From assembly GCA_963922205.1 (NCBI GenBank), contig CAWUHX010000223.1, forward strand, positions 496,001-560,000: 64,000 nucleotides of DNA, written 5' to 3'. The stretch's first letter is position 1. Every line of letters starts with the position of its first letter. The notes under the pieces were generated by a model. That model saw only the letters and a list, made by a program, of their open reading frames with translations. It was not told where the DNA came from and did no database searches. Positions 1 to 15,000 of this stretch are shown piece after piece. A program made the translations under genes and the position numbers. The stretch comes from Romanomermis culicivorax (lineage: Eukaryota > Nematoda > Enoplea > Mermithida > Mermithidae).

Positions 1-3000
1 ACTTTCTATTGAGGTTTCATTATATAGTATGACAACCGTAAAGAAGTAAGTACAAAGTCATGGCTTGAATCTTTAAGCTCCAATTTGCAACTTCTAAACA
101 AAGATCAACTTTCTATTGAGGTTTCATTCTATAGTATGACAACCCAAAAGAAGTAAATACAAAGTCATGGCTCGGATCTTTAAGCTCCATTCAGCATTTT
201 CTCCTCCAAAAGTACAATCCATCAAAACAAAGATCAACTTTCTATTGAGGTTTCATTCTATAGTATGAGAACCCAAAAGAAGTAAGTACAAAGTCGTGGC
301 TCAGATCTTTAGGCTCCATTTTACATTTTCTCCTCCAAAAGTACAATCCATCGAAACAATAATCAACTTTCTATTGAGGTTTCATTATATAGTATGACAA
401 CCCTAAAGAAGTAAGTACAAAGTCGTGGCTGGGATCTTTAAGCTCCAATTTGCAACATCTCCTCCAAAAGTACAATCTATCAAAATAAAGATTAACCTTT
501 TATTGAGGTTTCATTGTATAGTATAACAACCTCAAAGAAGTAAGTACAAAGTCCTGGCTTGAATCTTTAAGCTCCAATTTGCAAAGTGTCCTCCAAAAGT
601 ATCATCTATCAAAGGAAAGATCAACTCTCTATTGAGGTTTCATTCTATAATATGACAACTCAAAAGAAGTAAGTACAAAGTCCTGGCTTGGATCTTTAAG
701 CTCCATTTTGCATTTTCTCCTCCAAAAGTACAATCCATCAAAACAAAGATCAATTTTCTATTGAGGTTTCATTCTATAATATGACAACTCAAAAGAAGTA
801 AGTACAAAGTCCTGGCTTGGATCTTTAAGCTCCATTTTGCATTTTCTCCTCGAAAGGTACAATCTATCAAAACAAAGATTAACTTTCTATTGAGGTTTCA
901 TTATATAGTATGACAACCGTAAAGAAGTAAGTACAAAGTCATGGCTTGAATCTTTAAGCTCCAATTTGCAACTTCTAAACAAAGATCAACTTTCTATTGA
1001 GGTTTCATTCTATAGTATGACAACCCAAAAGAAGTAAATACAAAGTCATGGCTCGGATCTTTAAGCTCCATTCAGCATTTTCTCCTCCAAAAGTACAATC
1101 CATCAAAACAAAGATCAACTTTCTATTGAGGTTTCATTCTATAGTATGAGAACCCAAAAGAAGTAAGTACAAAGTCGTGGCTCAGATCTTTAGGCTCCAT
1201 TTTACATTTTCTCCTCCAAAAGTACAATCCATCGAAACAATAATCAACTTTCTATTGAGGTTTCATTATATAGTATGACAACCCTAAAGAAGTAAGTACA
1301 AAGTCGTGGCTGGGATCTTTAAGCTCCAATTTGCAACATCTCCTCCAAAAGTACAATCTATCAAAGCAAAGATCAACTTTCTATTGAGGTTTCATTCTAT
1401 AGTATGACAACCCAAAAGAAGTAAGTACAAAGTCGTGGCTCAGATCTTTAAGCTCCTTTTTGCATTTTCTCCTCCAAAGGTACAATCCATCAAAACAAAG
1501 ATTAACTTTCTATTGAGGTTTCATTATATAGTATGACAACCGTAAAGAAGTAAGTACAAAGTCATGGCTTGAATCTTTAAGCTCCAATTTGCAACTTCTA
1601 AACAAAGATCAACTTTCTATTGAGGTTTCATTCTATAGTATGACAACCCAAAAGAAGTAAATACAAAGTCATGGCTCGGATCTTTAAGCTCCATTCAGCA
1701 TTTTCTCCTCCAAAAGTACAATCCATCAAAACAAAGATCAACTTTCTATTGAGGTTTCATTCTATAGTATGAGAACCCAAAAGAAGTAAGTACAAAGTTC
1801 TGGCTCCGATCTTTAAGCTCCATTTTGCATTTTCTCCTCCAAAGGTACAATCTATCAAAATAAAGATTAACTTTTTATTGAGGTTTCATTGTATAGTATA
1901 ACAACCTGCAAAGAAGTAAGTACAAAGCCATGGCTTGAGTCTTTAAGCTCCAATTTGCAACGTCTCCTCCAAAGGTACAATCTATCAAAACAAAGATTAA
2001 CTTTCTATTGAGGTTTCATTATATAGTATGACAACCCTAAAGAAGTAAGTACAAAGTCATGGCTTGAATCTTTGAGCTCCAATTTGCAACTTCTCCTCCA
2101 AAAGTACAATCCATCAAAACAAAGATCAACTTTCTATTGAGGTTTCATTCTATAGTATGACAACCCAAAAGAAGTAAGTACAAAGTCATGGCTCGGATCT
2201 TTAAGCTCCATTTAGCATTTTCTCCTCCAAAAGTACAATCCATCAAAACAAAGATCAACTTTCTATTGAGGTTTCATTCTATAGTATGACAACCCTAAAG
2301 AAGTAAATACAAAGCCATGGCTCGGATCTTTAAGCTCCGTTTTGCATTTTCTCCTCCAAAAGTACAATCTATCAAAACAAAGATCAACTTTCTATTGAGG
2401 TTTCATTATATAGTATGACAACCCTAAAGAAGTAAATACAAAGCCATGGCTCAGATCTTTAAGCTCCGTTTTGCATTTTCCCCTCCAAAAGTAAAATCTA
2501 TCAAAACAAAGATCAACTTTCTATTGAGGTTTCATTCTATAGTATGACAACCCAAAAGAAGTAAGTACAAAGTCACAGCTCGGATCTTTAAGCTCCATTC
2601 AGCATTTTCTCCTCCAAAAGTACAATCCATCAAAACAAAGATCAACTTTCTATTGAGGTTTCATTCTATAGTATGACAACCCTAAAGAAGTAAATACAAA
2701 GTCGTGGCTCAGATCTTTAAGCTCCTTTTTGCATTTTCTCCTCCAAAGGTACAATCCATCAAAACAAAGATTAACTTTCTATTGAGGTTTCATTATATAG
2801 TATGACAACCGTAAAGAAGTAAGTACAAAGTCATGGCTTGAATCTTTAAGCTCCAATTTGCAACTTCTAAACAAAGATCAACTTTCTATTGAGGTTTCAT
2901 TCTATAGTATGACAACCCAAAAGAAGTAAATACAAAGTCATGGCTCGGATCTTTAAGCTCCATTCAGCATTTTCTCCTCCAAAAGTACAATCCATCAAAA

Positions 3001-6000
3001 CAAAGATCAACTTTCTATTGAGGTTTCATTCTATAGTATGAGAACCCAAAAGAAGTAAGTACAAAGTTCTGGCTCCGATCTTTAAGCTCCATTTTGCATT
3101 TTCTCCTCCAAAGGTACAATCTATCAAAATAAAGATTAACTTTTTTATTGAGGTTTCATTGTATAGTATAACAACCTGCAAAGAAGTAAGTACAAAGCCA
3201 TGGCTTTAGTCTTTAAGCTCCAATTTGCAACGTCTGCTCCAAAGGTACAATCTATCAAAACAAAGATTAACTTTCTATTGAGGTTTCATTATATAGTATG
3301 ACAACCCTAAAGAAGTAAGTACAAAGCCATGGCTTGAGTCTTTAAGCTCCAATTTGCAACGTCTCCTCCAAAGGTACAATCTATCAAAACAAAGATAAAC
3401 TTTCTATTGAGGTTTCATTATATAGTATGACAACCCTAAAGAAGTAAGTACAAAGTCACTGCTTGAATCTTTGAGCTCCAATTTGCAACTTCTCCTCCAA
3501 AAGTACAATCCATCAAAAGAAAGATCAACTTTCTATTGAGGTTTCATTATATAGTATGACAACCCTAAAGAAGTAAGTACAAAGTCATGGCTTGAATCTT
3601 TGAGCTCCAATTTGCAACTTCTCCTCCAAAAGTACAATCCATCAAAACAAAGATCAACTTTCTATTGAGGTTTCATTCTATAGTATGACAACCCAAAAGA
3701 AGTAAGTACAAAGTCGTGGCTCGGATCTTTAAGCTCCATTTAGCATTTTCTCCTCCAAAAGTACAATCCATCAAAACAAAGATCAACTTTCTATTGAGGT
3801 TTCATTATATAGTATGACAACCCTAAAGAAGTAAGTACAAAGTCAAGGCTCGGATCTTTAAGCTCCATTTTGCATTTTCTCCTCCAAAAGTACAATCCAT
3901 CAAAACAAAGATTAACTTTCTATTGAGGTTTCATTATATAGTATGACAACCCGTAAAGAAGTAAGTACAAAGTCATGGCTTGAATCTTTAAGCTCCAATT
4001 TGCAACTTCTCCTCCAAAAGTACAATCCATCAAAACAAAGATCAACTTTCTATTGAGGTTTCATTCTATAGTATGACAACCCAAAAGAAGTAAGTACAAA
4101 GTCATGGCTCGGATCTTCAAGCTCCATTCAGCATTTTCTCCTCCAAAAGTACAATCCATCAAAACAAAGATCAACTTTCTATTGAGGTTTCATTCTATAG
4201 TATGACAACCCTAAAGAAGTAAGTACAAAGTCGTGGCTCGGATCTTTAAGCTCCATTTTGCATTTTCTCCTCCAAAGGTACAATCTATCAAAATAAAGAT
4301 TAACTTTCTATTGAGGTTTCATTATATAGTATGACAACCCTAAAGAAGTAAGTACAAAGCCATGGCTTGAGTCTTTAAGCTCCAATTTGCAACGTCTCCT
4401 CCAAAGGTACAATCTATCAAAACAAAGATTAACTTTCTATTGAGGTTTCATTATATAGTATGACAACCCTAAAGAAGTAAATACAAAGCCATGGCTTGGA
4501 TCTTTAAGCTTCGTTTTGCATTTTCCCCTCCAAAAGTACAATCTATCAAAACAAAGATCAACTTTCTATTGAGGAGTTTCATTCATCAATAGTATGACAA
4601 CCCGAAAGAAGTAGGTACAGAGTCGTGGCTCCGGTCTTTAAGCTCCATTTTGCATTTTCTACTCCAAAGGTAAAATCTATCAAAACAAAGATTAACTTTC
4701 TATTGAGGTTTCATTATATAGTATGACAACCCTAAAGAAGTAAGTACAAAGTCATGGCTTGAGTCTTTAAGCTCCAATTTGCAACGTCTCCTCCAAAGGT
4801 ACAATCTATCAAAACAAAGATAAACTTTCTATTGAGGTTTCATTATATAGTATGACAACCCTAAAGAAGTAAGTACAAAGTCATGGCTTGAATCTTTGAG
4901 CTCCAATTTGCAATTTTCTCCTCCAAAAGTACAATCCATCAAAACAAAGATCAACTTTCTATTGAGGTTTCATTCTATAGTATGACAACCCTAAAGAAGT
5001 AAATACAAAGCCATGGCTCGGATCTTTAAGCTCCGTTTTGCATTTTCTCCTCCAAAAGTACAATCTATCAAAACAAAGATCAACTTTCTATTGAGGTTTC
5101 ATTATATAGTATGACAACCCTAAAGAAGTAAGTACAAAGCCATGGCTCGGATCTTTAAGCTCCGTTTTGCATTTTCTCCTCCAAAAGTACAATCTATCAA
5201 AACAAAGATAAACTTTCTATTGAGGTTTCATTATATAGTATGACAACCCTAAAGAAGTAAGTACAAAGTCGAGGCTCGGATCTTTAAGCTCCATTTTGCA
5301 TTTTCTCCTCCAAAGGTACAATCTATCAAAACAAAGATTCACTTTCTATTGAGGTTTCATTATATAGTATGACAACCCTAAAGAAGTAAAGTACAAAGCC
5401 ATGGCTTGAAGTCTTTAAGCTCCAATTTGCAATGTCTCCTCCAAAGGTACAATCTATCAAAACAAAGATAAACTTTCTATTGAGGTTTCATTATATAGTA
5501 TGACAACCCTAAAGAAGTAAATACAAAGTCATGGCTTGAATCTTTGAGCTCCAACTTGCAACTTCTCCTCCAAAAGTACAATCCATCAAAACAAAGATCA
5601 ACTTTCTATTGAGGTTTCATTCTATAGTATGACAACCCTAAAGAAGTAGGTACAGAGTCGTGGCTCGGATCTTTAAGCTCCATTTTGCATTTTCTCCTCC
5701 AAAGGTACAATCTATCAAAACAAAGATCTTAACTTTCTATTGAGGTTTCATTATATAGTATAACAACCTCAAAGAAGTAAGTACAAAGCCATGGCTTGAA
5801 TCTTTAAGCTCCAATTTGCAACGTCTCCTCCAAAGGTACAATCTATCAAAACAAAGATCAACTTTCTATTGAGGTTTCATTATATAGTATGACAACCCGA
5901 AAGAAGTAAGTACAAAGTCGTGGCTCAGATCTTTAGGCTCCATTTTACATTTTCTCCTCCAAAAGTACAATCCATCAAAACAAAGATCAACTTTCTATTG

Positions 6001-9000
6001 AGGTTTCATTCTATAGTATGACAACCCTAAAGAAGTAAGTACAAAGTCCTGGCTTGAATCTTTAAGCTCCAATTTGCAAAGTGTCCTCCAAAGGTACAAT
6101 CTATCAAAACAAAGATTCAACTTTCTATTGAGGTTTCATTATATAGTATGACAACCCTAAAGAAGTAAGTACAAAGTCCTGGCTTGGATCTTTAAGCTCC
6201 ATTTTGCATTTTCTCCTCCAAAAGTACAATCCATCAAAACAAAGATCAACTTTCTATTGAGGTTTCATTCTATAGTATGACAACCCTAAAGAAGTAAGTA
6301 CAAAGTCCTGGCTTGGATCTTTAAGCTCCATTTTGCATTTTCTCCTCCAAAAGTACAATCTATCAAAACAAAGATTAACTTTCTATTGAGGTTTCATTAT
6401 ATAGTATGACAACCCTAAAGAAGTAAGTACAAAGTCATGACTTGAATCTTTAAGCTCCAATTTGCAACTTCTAAACAAAGATCAACTTTCTATTGAGGTT
6501 TCATTCTATAGTATGACAACCCAAAAGAAGTAAATACAAAGTCATGGCTCGGATCTTTAAGCTCCATTCAGCATTTTCTCCTCCAAAAGTACAATCCATC
6601 AAAACAAAGATCAACTTTCTATTGAGGTTTCATTCTATAGTATGACAACCCAAAAGAAGTAAGTACAAAGTCGTGGCTCAGATCTTTAAGCTCCATTTTA
6701 CATTTTCTCCTCCAAAAGTACAATCCATCAAAACAAAGATCAACTTTCTATTGAGGTTTCATTATATAGTATGACAACCCTAAAGAAGTAAGTACAAAGT
6801 CGTGGCTCGGATCTTTAAGCTCCAATTTGCAACATCTCCTCCAAAAGTACAATCTATCAAAACAAAGATCAACTTTCTATTGAGGTTTCATTATATAGTA
6901 TGACAACCCTAAAGAAGTAAGTACAAAGTCCTGGCTTGAATCTTTAAGCTCCAATTTGCAAAGTGTCCTCCAAAAGTACAATCTATCAAAACAAAGATTA
7001 ACTTTCTATTGAGGTTTCATTCTATAGTATGACAACCCTAAAGAAGTAAGTACAAAGTCCTGGCTCGGATCTTTAAGCTCCATTTTGCATTTTCTCCTCC
7101 AAAAGTACAATCCATCAAAACAAAGATCAACTTTCTATTGAGGTTTCATTCTATAGTATGACAACCCTAAAGAAGTAAGTACAAAGTCGTGGCTCGGATC
7201 TTTAAGCTCCATTTTGCATTTTCTCCTCCAAAGGTACAATCTATCAAAACAAAGATTAACTTTCTATTGAGGTTTCATTATATAGTATGACAACCCTAAA
7301 GAAGTAAGTACAAAGTCATGGCTTGAATCTTTAAGCTCCAATTTGCAACTTCTCCTCCAAAAGTACAATCATCAAAACAAAGATCAACTTTCTATTGAGG
7401 TTTCATTCTATAGTATGACAACCCAAAAGAAGTAAATACAAAGTCATGGCTCGGATCTTTAAGCTCCATTCAGCATTTTCTCCTCCAAAAGTACAATCCA
7501 TCAAAACAAAGATCAACTTTCTATTGAGGTTTCATTCTATAGTATGACAACCCTAAAGAAGTAAGTACAAAGTCATGGCTCGGATCTTTAAGCTCCATTT
7601 TGCATTTTCTCCTCCAAAAGTACAATCCATCAAAACAAAGATCAACTTTCTATTGAGGTTTCATTCTATAGTATGACAACCCTAAAGAAGTAAGTACAAA
7701 GTCCTGGCTTGAATCTTTAAGCTCCAATTTGCAAAGTGTCCTCCAAAAGTACAATCTATCAAAACAAAGATCAACTTTCTATTGAGGTTTCATTCTATAG
7801 TATGACAACCCTAAAGAAGTAAGTACAAAGTCCTGGCTTGGATCTTTAAGCTCCATTTTGCATTTTCTCCTCCAAAAGTACAATCCATCAAAACAAAGAT
7901 CAACTTTCTATTGAGGTTTCATTCTATAGTATGACAACCCTAAAGAAGTAAGTACAAAGTCCTGGCTCGGATCTTTAAGCTCCATTTTGCATTTTCTCCT
8001 CCAAAGGTACAATCTATCAAAACAAAGATTAACTTTCTATTGAGGTTTCATTATATAGTATGACAACCCTAAAGAAGTAAGTACAAAGTCATGGCTTGAA
8101 TCTTTGAGCTCCAATTTGCAACTTCTAAACAAAGATCAACTTTCTATTGAGGTTTCATTCTATAGTATGACAACCCAAAAGAAGTAAATACAAAGTCATG
8201 GCTCGGATCTTTAAGCTCCATTTAGCATTTTCTCCTCCAAAAGTACAATCCATCAAAACAAAGATCAACTTTCTATTGAGGTTTCATTCTATAGTATGAC
8301 AACCCAAAAGAAGTAAGTACAAAGTCATGGCTCGGATCTTTAAGCTCCATTTTGCATTTTCTCCTCCAAAAGTACAATCTATCAAAACAAAGATTAACTT
8401 TCTATTGAGGTTTCATTATATAGTATGACAACCCTAAAGAAGTAAGTACAAAGTCGTGGCTCGGATCTTTAAGCTCCAATTTGCAACATTTTCTCCTCCA
8501 AAAGTACAATCTATCAAAACAAAGATTAACTTTCTATTGAGGTTTCATTATATAGTATAACAACCTCAAAGAAGTAAGTACAAAGTCCTGGCTTGAATCT
8601 TTAAGCTCCAATTTGCAAAGTGTCCTCCAAAGGTACAATCTATCAAAACAAAGATTAACTTTCTATTGAGGTTTCATTCTATAGTATGACAACCCTAAAG
8701 AAGTAAGTACAAAGTCATGGCTCGGATCTTTAAGCTCCATTTTGCATTTTCTCCTCCAAAAGTACAATCCATCAAAACAAAGATCAACTTTCTATTGAGG
8801 TTTCATTATATAGTATGACAACCCTAAAGAAGTAAGTACAAAGTCGTGGCTCGGATCTTTAAGCTCCATTTTGCATTTTCTCCTCCAAAGGTACAATCTA
8901 TCAAAACAAAGATTAACTTTCTATTGAGGTTTCATTATATAGTATGACAACCCTAAAGAAGTAAGTACAAAGTCATGGCTTGAATCTTTGAGCTCCAATT

Positions 9001-12000
9001 TGCAACTTCTCCTCCAAAAGTACAATCCATCAAAACAAAGATCAACTTTCTATTGAGGTTTCATTCTATAGTATGACAACCCAAAAGAAGTAAATACAAA
9101 GTCATGGCTCGGATCTTTAAGCTCCATTCAGCATTTTCTCCTCCAAAAGTACAATCCATCAAAACAAAGATCAACTTTCTATTGAGGTTTCATTCTATAG
9201 TATGACAACCCAAAAGAAGTAAGTACAAAGTCGTGGCTCGGATCTTTAAGCTCCATTTAGCATTTTCTCCTCCAAAAGTACAATCCATCAAAACAAAGAT
9301 CAACTTTCTATTGAGGTTTCATTATATAGTATGACAACCCTAAAGAAGTAAGTACAAAGTCGTGGCTTGAATCTTTAAGCTCCAATTTGCAACTTCTCCT
9401 CCAAAAGTACAATCTATCAAAACAAAGATTAACTTTCTATTGAGGTTTCATTGTATAGTATGACAACCCAAAAGAAGTAAGTACAAAGTCATGGCTTGAA
9501 TCTTTAAGCTCCAATTTGCAAAGTGTCCTCCAAAAGTACAATCTATCAAAACAAAGATCAACTTTCTATTGAGGTTTCATTCTATAGTATGACAACCCTA
9601 AAGAAGTAAGTACAAAGTCATGGCTCGGATCTTTAAGCTCCATTTTGCATTTTCTCCTCCAAAAGTACAATCCATCAAAACAAAGATCAACTTTCTATTG
9701 AGGTTTCATTCTATAGTATGACAACCCTAAAGAAGTAAGTACAAAGTCATGGCTCGGATCTTTAAGCTCCATTTTGCATTTTCTCCTCCAAAGGTACAAT
9801 CTATCAAAACAAAGATTAACTTTCTATTGAGGTTTCATTATATAGTATGACAACCCTAAAGAAGTAAGTACAAAGTCATGGCTTGAATCTTTGAGCTCCA
9901 ATTTGCAACAAAAGTACAATCCATCAAAACAAAGATCAACTTTCTATTGAGGTTTCATTCTATAGTATGACAACCCAAAAGAAGTAAATACAAAGTCATG
10001 GCTCGGATCTTTAAGCTCCATTCAGCATTTTCTCCTCCAAAAGTACAATCCATCAAAACAAAGATCAACTTTCTATTGAGGTTTCATTCTATAGTATGAC
10101 AACCCAAAAGAAGTAAGTACAAAGTCGTGGCTCGGATCTTTAAGCTCCATTTTACATTTTCTCCTCCAAAAGTACAATCCATCAAAACAAAGATCAACTT
10201 TCTATTGAGGTTTCATTCTATAGTATGACAACCCTAAAGAAGTAAGTACAAAGTCCTGGCTTGAATCTTTAAGCTCCAATTTGCAAAGTGTCCTCCAAAA
10301 GTACAATCCATCAAAACAAAGATCAACTTTCTATTGAGGTTTCATTCTATAGTATGACAACCCTAAAGAAGTAAGTACAAAGTCCTGGCTCGGATCTTTA
10401 AGCTCCATTTTGCATTTTCTCCTCCAAAAGTACAATCTATCAAAACAAAGATCAACTTTCTATTGAGGTTTCATTCTATAGTATGACAACCCTAAAGAAG
10501 TAAGTACAAAGTCGTGGCTCAGATCTTTAAGCTCCATTTTGCATTTTCTCCTCCAAAAGTACAATCTATCAAAACAAAGATCAACTTTCTATTGAGGTTT
10601 CATTCTATAGTATGACAACCCTAAAGAAGTAAGTACAAAGTCGTGGCTCGGATCTTTAAGCTCCATTTTGCATTTTCTCCTCCAAAGGTACAATCTATCA
10701 AAACAAAGATTAACTTTCTATTGAGGTTTCATTATATAGTATGACAACCCTAAAGAAGTAAGTACAAAGTCATGGCTTGAATCTTTGAGCTCCAATTTGC
10801 AACTTCTCCTCCAAAAGTACAATCCATCAAAACAAAGATCAACTTTCTATTGAGGTTTCATTCTATAGTATGACAACCCAAAAGAAGTAAATACAAAGTC
10901 ATGGCTCGGATCTTTAAGCTCCATTCAGCATTTTCTCCTCCAAAAGTACAATCCATCAAAACAAAGATCAACTTTCTATTGAGGTTTCATTCTATAGTAT
11001 GACAACCCTAAAGAAGTAAGTACAAAGTCATGGCTCGGATCTTTAAGCTCCATTTTGCATTTTCTCCTCCAAAAGTACAATCTATCAAAACAAAGATCAA
11101 CTTTCTATTGAGGTTTCATTCTATAGTATGACAACCCTAAAGAAGTAAGTACAAAGTCCTGGCTTGAATCTTTAAGCTCCAATTTGCAACTGTCCTCCAA
11201 AGGTACAATCTATCAAAACAAAGATTCACTTTCTATTGAGGTTTCATTATATAGTATGACAACCCTAAAGAAGTAAGTACAAAGTCATGGCTCGGATCTT
11301 TAAGCTCCATTTTGCATTTTCTCCTCCAAAAGTACAATCCATCAAAACAAAGATCAACTTTCTATTGAGGTTTCATTCTATAGTATGACAACCCTAAAGA
11401 AGTAAGTACAAAGTCGTGGCTCGGATCTTTAAGCTCCATTTTGCATTTTCTCCTCCAAAGGTACAATCTATCAAAACAAAGATTAACTTTCTATTGAGGT
11501 TTCATTATATAGTATGACAACCCTAAAGAAGTAAGTACAAAGTCATGGCTTGAATCTTTAAGCTCCAATTTGCAACTTCTCCTCCAAAAGTACAATCTAT
11601 CAAAACAAAGATCAACTTTCTATTGAGGTTTCATTCTATAGTATGACAACCCAAAAGAAGTAAATACAAAGTCATGGCTCGGATCTTTAAGCTCCATTGC
11701 ATTTTCTCCTCCAAAAGTACAATCCATCAAAACAAAGATCAACTTTCTATTGAGGTTTCATTCTATAGTATGACAACCCTAAAGAAGTAAGTACAAAGTC
11801 GTGGCTCGGATCTTTAAGCTCCATTTTGCATTTTCTCCTCCAAAAGTACAATCTATCAAAACAAAGATCAACTTTCTATTGAGGTTTCATTATATAGTAT
11901 GACAACCCTAAAGAAGTAAGTACAAAGTCATGGCTTGAATCTTTGAGCTCCAATTTGCAACTTCTCCTCCAAAAGTACAATCCATCAAAACAAAGATCAA

Positions 12001-15000
12001 CTTTCTATTGAGGTTTCATTCTATAGTATGACAACCCAAAAGAAGTAAGTACAAAGTCGTGGCTCGGATCTTTAAGCTCCATTTTGCATTTTCTCCTCCA
12101 AAGGTACAATCTATCAAAACAAAGATTAACTTTCTATTGAGGTTTCATTATATAGTATGACAACCGTAAAGAAGTAAGTACAAAGTCATGGCTTGAATCT
12201 TTAAGCTCCAATTTGCAACTTCTAAACAAAGATCAACTTTCTATTGAGGTTTCATTCTATAGTATGACAACCCAAAAGAAGTAAGTACAAAGTCATGGCT
12301 CGGATCTTTAAGCTCCATTTAGCATTTTCTCCTCCAAAAGTACAATCCATCAAAACAAAGATCAACTTTCTATTGAGGTTTCATTCTATAGTATGACAAC
12401 CCTAAAGAAGTAAGTACAAAGTCGTGGCTCGGATCTTTAAGCTCCATTTTGCATTTTCTCCTCCAAAAGTACAATCTATCAAAATAAAGATTAACTTTCT
12501 ATTGAGGTTTCATTGTATAGTATAACAACCCTAAAGAAGTAAGTACAAAGCCATGGCTTGAGTCTTTAAGCTCCAATTTGCAACGTCTCCTCCAAAGGTA
12601 CAATCTATCAAAACAAAGATTAACTTTCTATTGAGGTTTCATTATATAGTATGACAACCCTAAAGAAGTAAGTACAAAGTCACTGGCTTGAATCTTTGAG
12701 CTCCAATTTGCAACTTCTCCTCCAAAAGTACAATCCATCAAAACAAAGATCAACTTTCTATTGAGGTTTCATTATATAGTATGACAACCCTAAAGAAGTA
12801 AGTACAAAGTCATGGCTTGAATCTTTGAGCTCCAATTTGCAACTTCTCCTCCAAAAGTACAATCCATCAAAACAAAGATCAACTTTCTATTGAGGTTTCA
12901 TTCTATAGTATGACAACCCAAAAGAAGTAAGTACAAAGTCATGGCTCGGATCTTTAAGCTCCATTTAGCATTTTCTCCTCCAAAAGTACAATCCATCAAA
13001 ACAAAGATCAACTTTCTATTGAGGTTTCATTCTATAGTATGACAACCCTAAAGAAGTAAATACAAAGCCATGGCTCGGATCTTTAAGCTCCGTTTTGCAT
13101 TTTCTCCTCCAAAAGTACAATCTATCAAAACAAAGATCAACTTTCTATTGAGGTTTCATTATATAGTATGACAACCCTAAAGAAGTAAGTACAAAGCCAT
13201 GGCTCGGATCTTTAAGCTCCGTTTTGCATTTTCTCCTCCAAAAGTACAATCCATCAAAACAAAGATCAACTTTCTATTGAGGTTTCATTCTATAGTATGA
13301 CAACCCAAAAGAAGTAAGTACAAAGTCACAGCTCGGATCTTTAAGCTCCATTCAGCATTTTCTCCTCCAAAAGTACAATCCATCAAAACAAAGATCAACT
13401 TTCTATTGAGGTTTCATTCTATAGTATGACAACCCTAAAGAAGTAAGTACAAAGCCATGGCTTTAGTCTTTAAGCTCCAATTTGCAACGTCTGCTCCAAA
13501 GGTACAATCTATCAAAACAAAGATTAACTTTCTATTGAGGTTTCATTATATAGTATGACAACCCTAAAGAAGTAAGTACAAAGCCATGGCTTGAGTCTTT
13601 AAGCTCCATTTTGCATTTTCTCCTCCAAAGGTACAATCTATCAAAACAAAGATCAACTTTCTATTGAGGTTTCATTATATAGTATGACAACCCTAAAGAA
13701 GTAAGTACAAAGTCATGGCTTGAATCTTTGAGCTCCAATTTGCAACTTCTCCTCCAAAAGTACAATCTATCAAAACAAAGATCAACTTTCTATTGAGGTT
13801 TCATTATATAGTATGACAACCCTAAAGAAGTAAGTACAAAGTCATGGCTTGAATCTTTGAGCTCCAATTTGCAACTTCTCCTCCAAAAGTACAATCCATC
13901 AAAACAAAGATCAACTTTCTATTGAGGTTTCATTCTATAGTATGACAACCCAAAAGAAGTAAGTACAAAGTCGTGGCTCGGATCTTTAAGCTCCATTTAG
14001 CATTTTCTCCTCCAAAAGTACAATCCATCAAAACAAAGATCAACTTTCTATTGAGGTTTCATTATATAGTATGACAACCCTAAAGAAGTAAGTACAAAGT
14101 CAAGGCTCGGATCTTTAAGCTCCATTTTGCATTTTCTCCTCCAAAGGTACAATCTATCAAAACAAAGATTCACTTTCTATTGAGGTTTCATTATATAGTA
14201 TGACAACCCTAAAGAAGTAAGTACAAAGTCATGGCTTGAATCTTTGAGCTCCAATTTGCAACTTCTCCTCCAAAAGTACAATCCATCAAAACAAAGATCA
14301 ACTTTCTATTGAGGTTTCATTCTATAGTATGACAACCCAAAAGAAGTAAGTACAAAGTCGTGGCTCGGATCTTTAAGCTCCATTTTGCATTTTCTCCTCC
14401 AAAGGTACAATCTATCAAAACAAAGATCAACTTTCTATTGAGGTTTCATTCTATAGTATGACAACCCTAAAGAAGTAAATACAAAGCCATGGCTTGAATC
14501 TTTAAGCTCCAATTTGCAACGTCTCCTCCAAAAGTACAATCTATCAAAACAAAGATTAACTTTCTATTGAGGTTTCATTATATAGTATGACAACCCTAAA
14601 GAAGTAAGTACAAAGTCGTGGCTCGGATCTTTAAGCTCCATTTTACATTTTCTCCTCCAAAAGTACAATCCATCAAAACAAAGATCAACTTTCTATTGAG
14701 GTTTCATTCTATAGTATGACAACCCTAAAGAAGTAAGTACAAAGTCCTGGCTTGAATCTTTAAGCTCCAATTTGCAAAGTGTCCTCCAAAAGTACAATCC
14801 ATCAAAACAAAGATCAACTTTCTATTGAGGTTTCATTCTATAGTATGACAACCCTAAAGAAGTAAGTACAAAGTCCTGGCTTGGATCTTTAAGCTCCATT
14901 TTGCATTTTCTCCTCCAAAGGTACAATCTATCAAAACAAAGATTAACTTTCTATTGAGGTTTCATTATATAGTATGACAACCCTAAAGAAGTAAGTACAA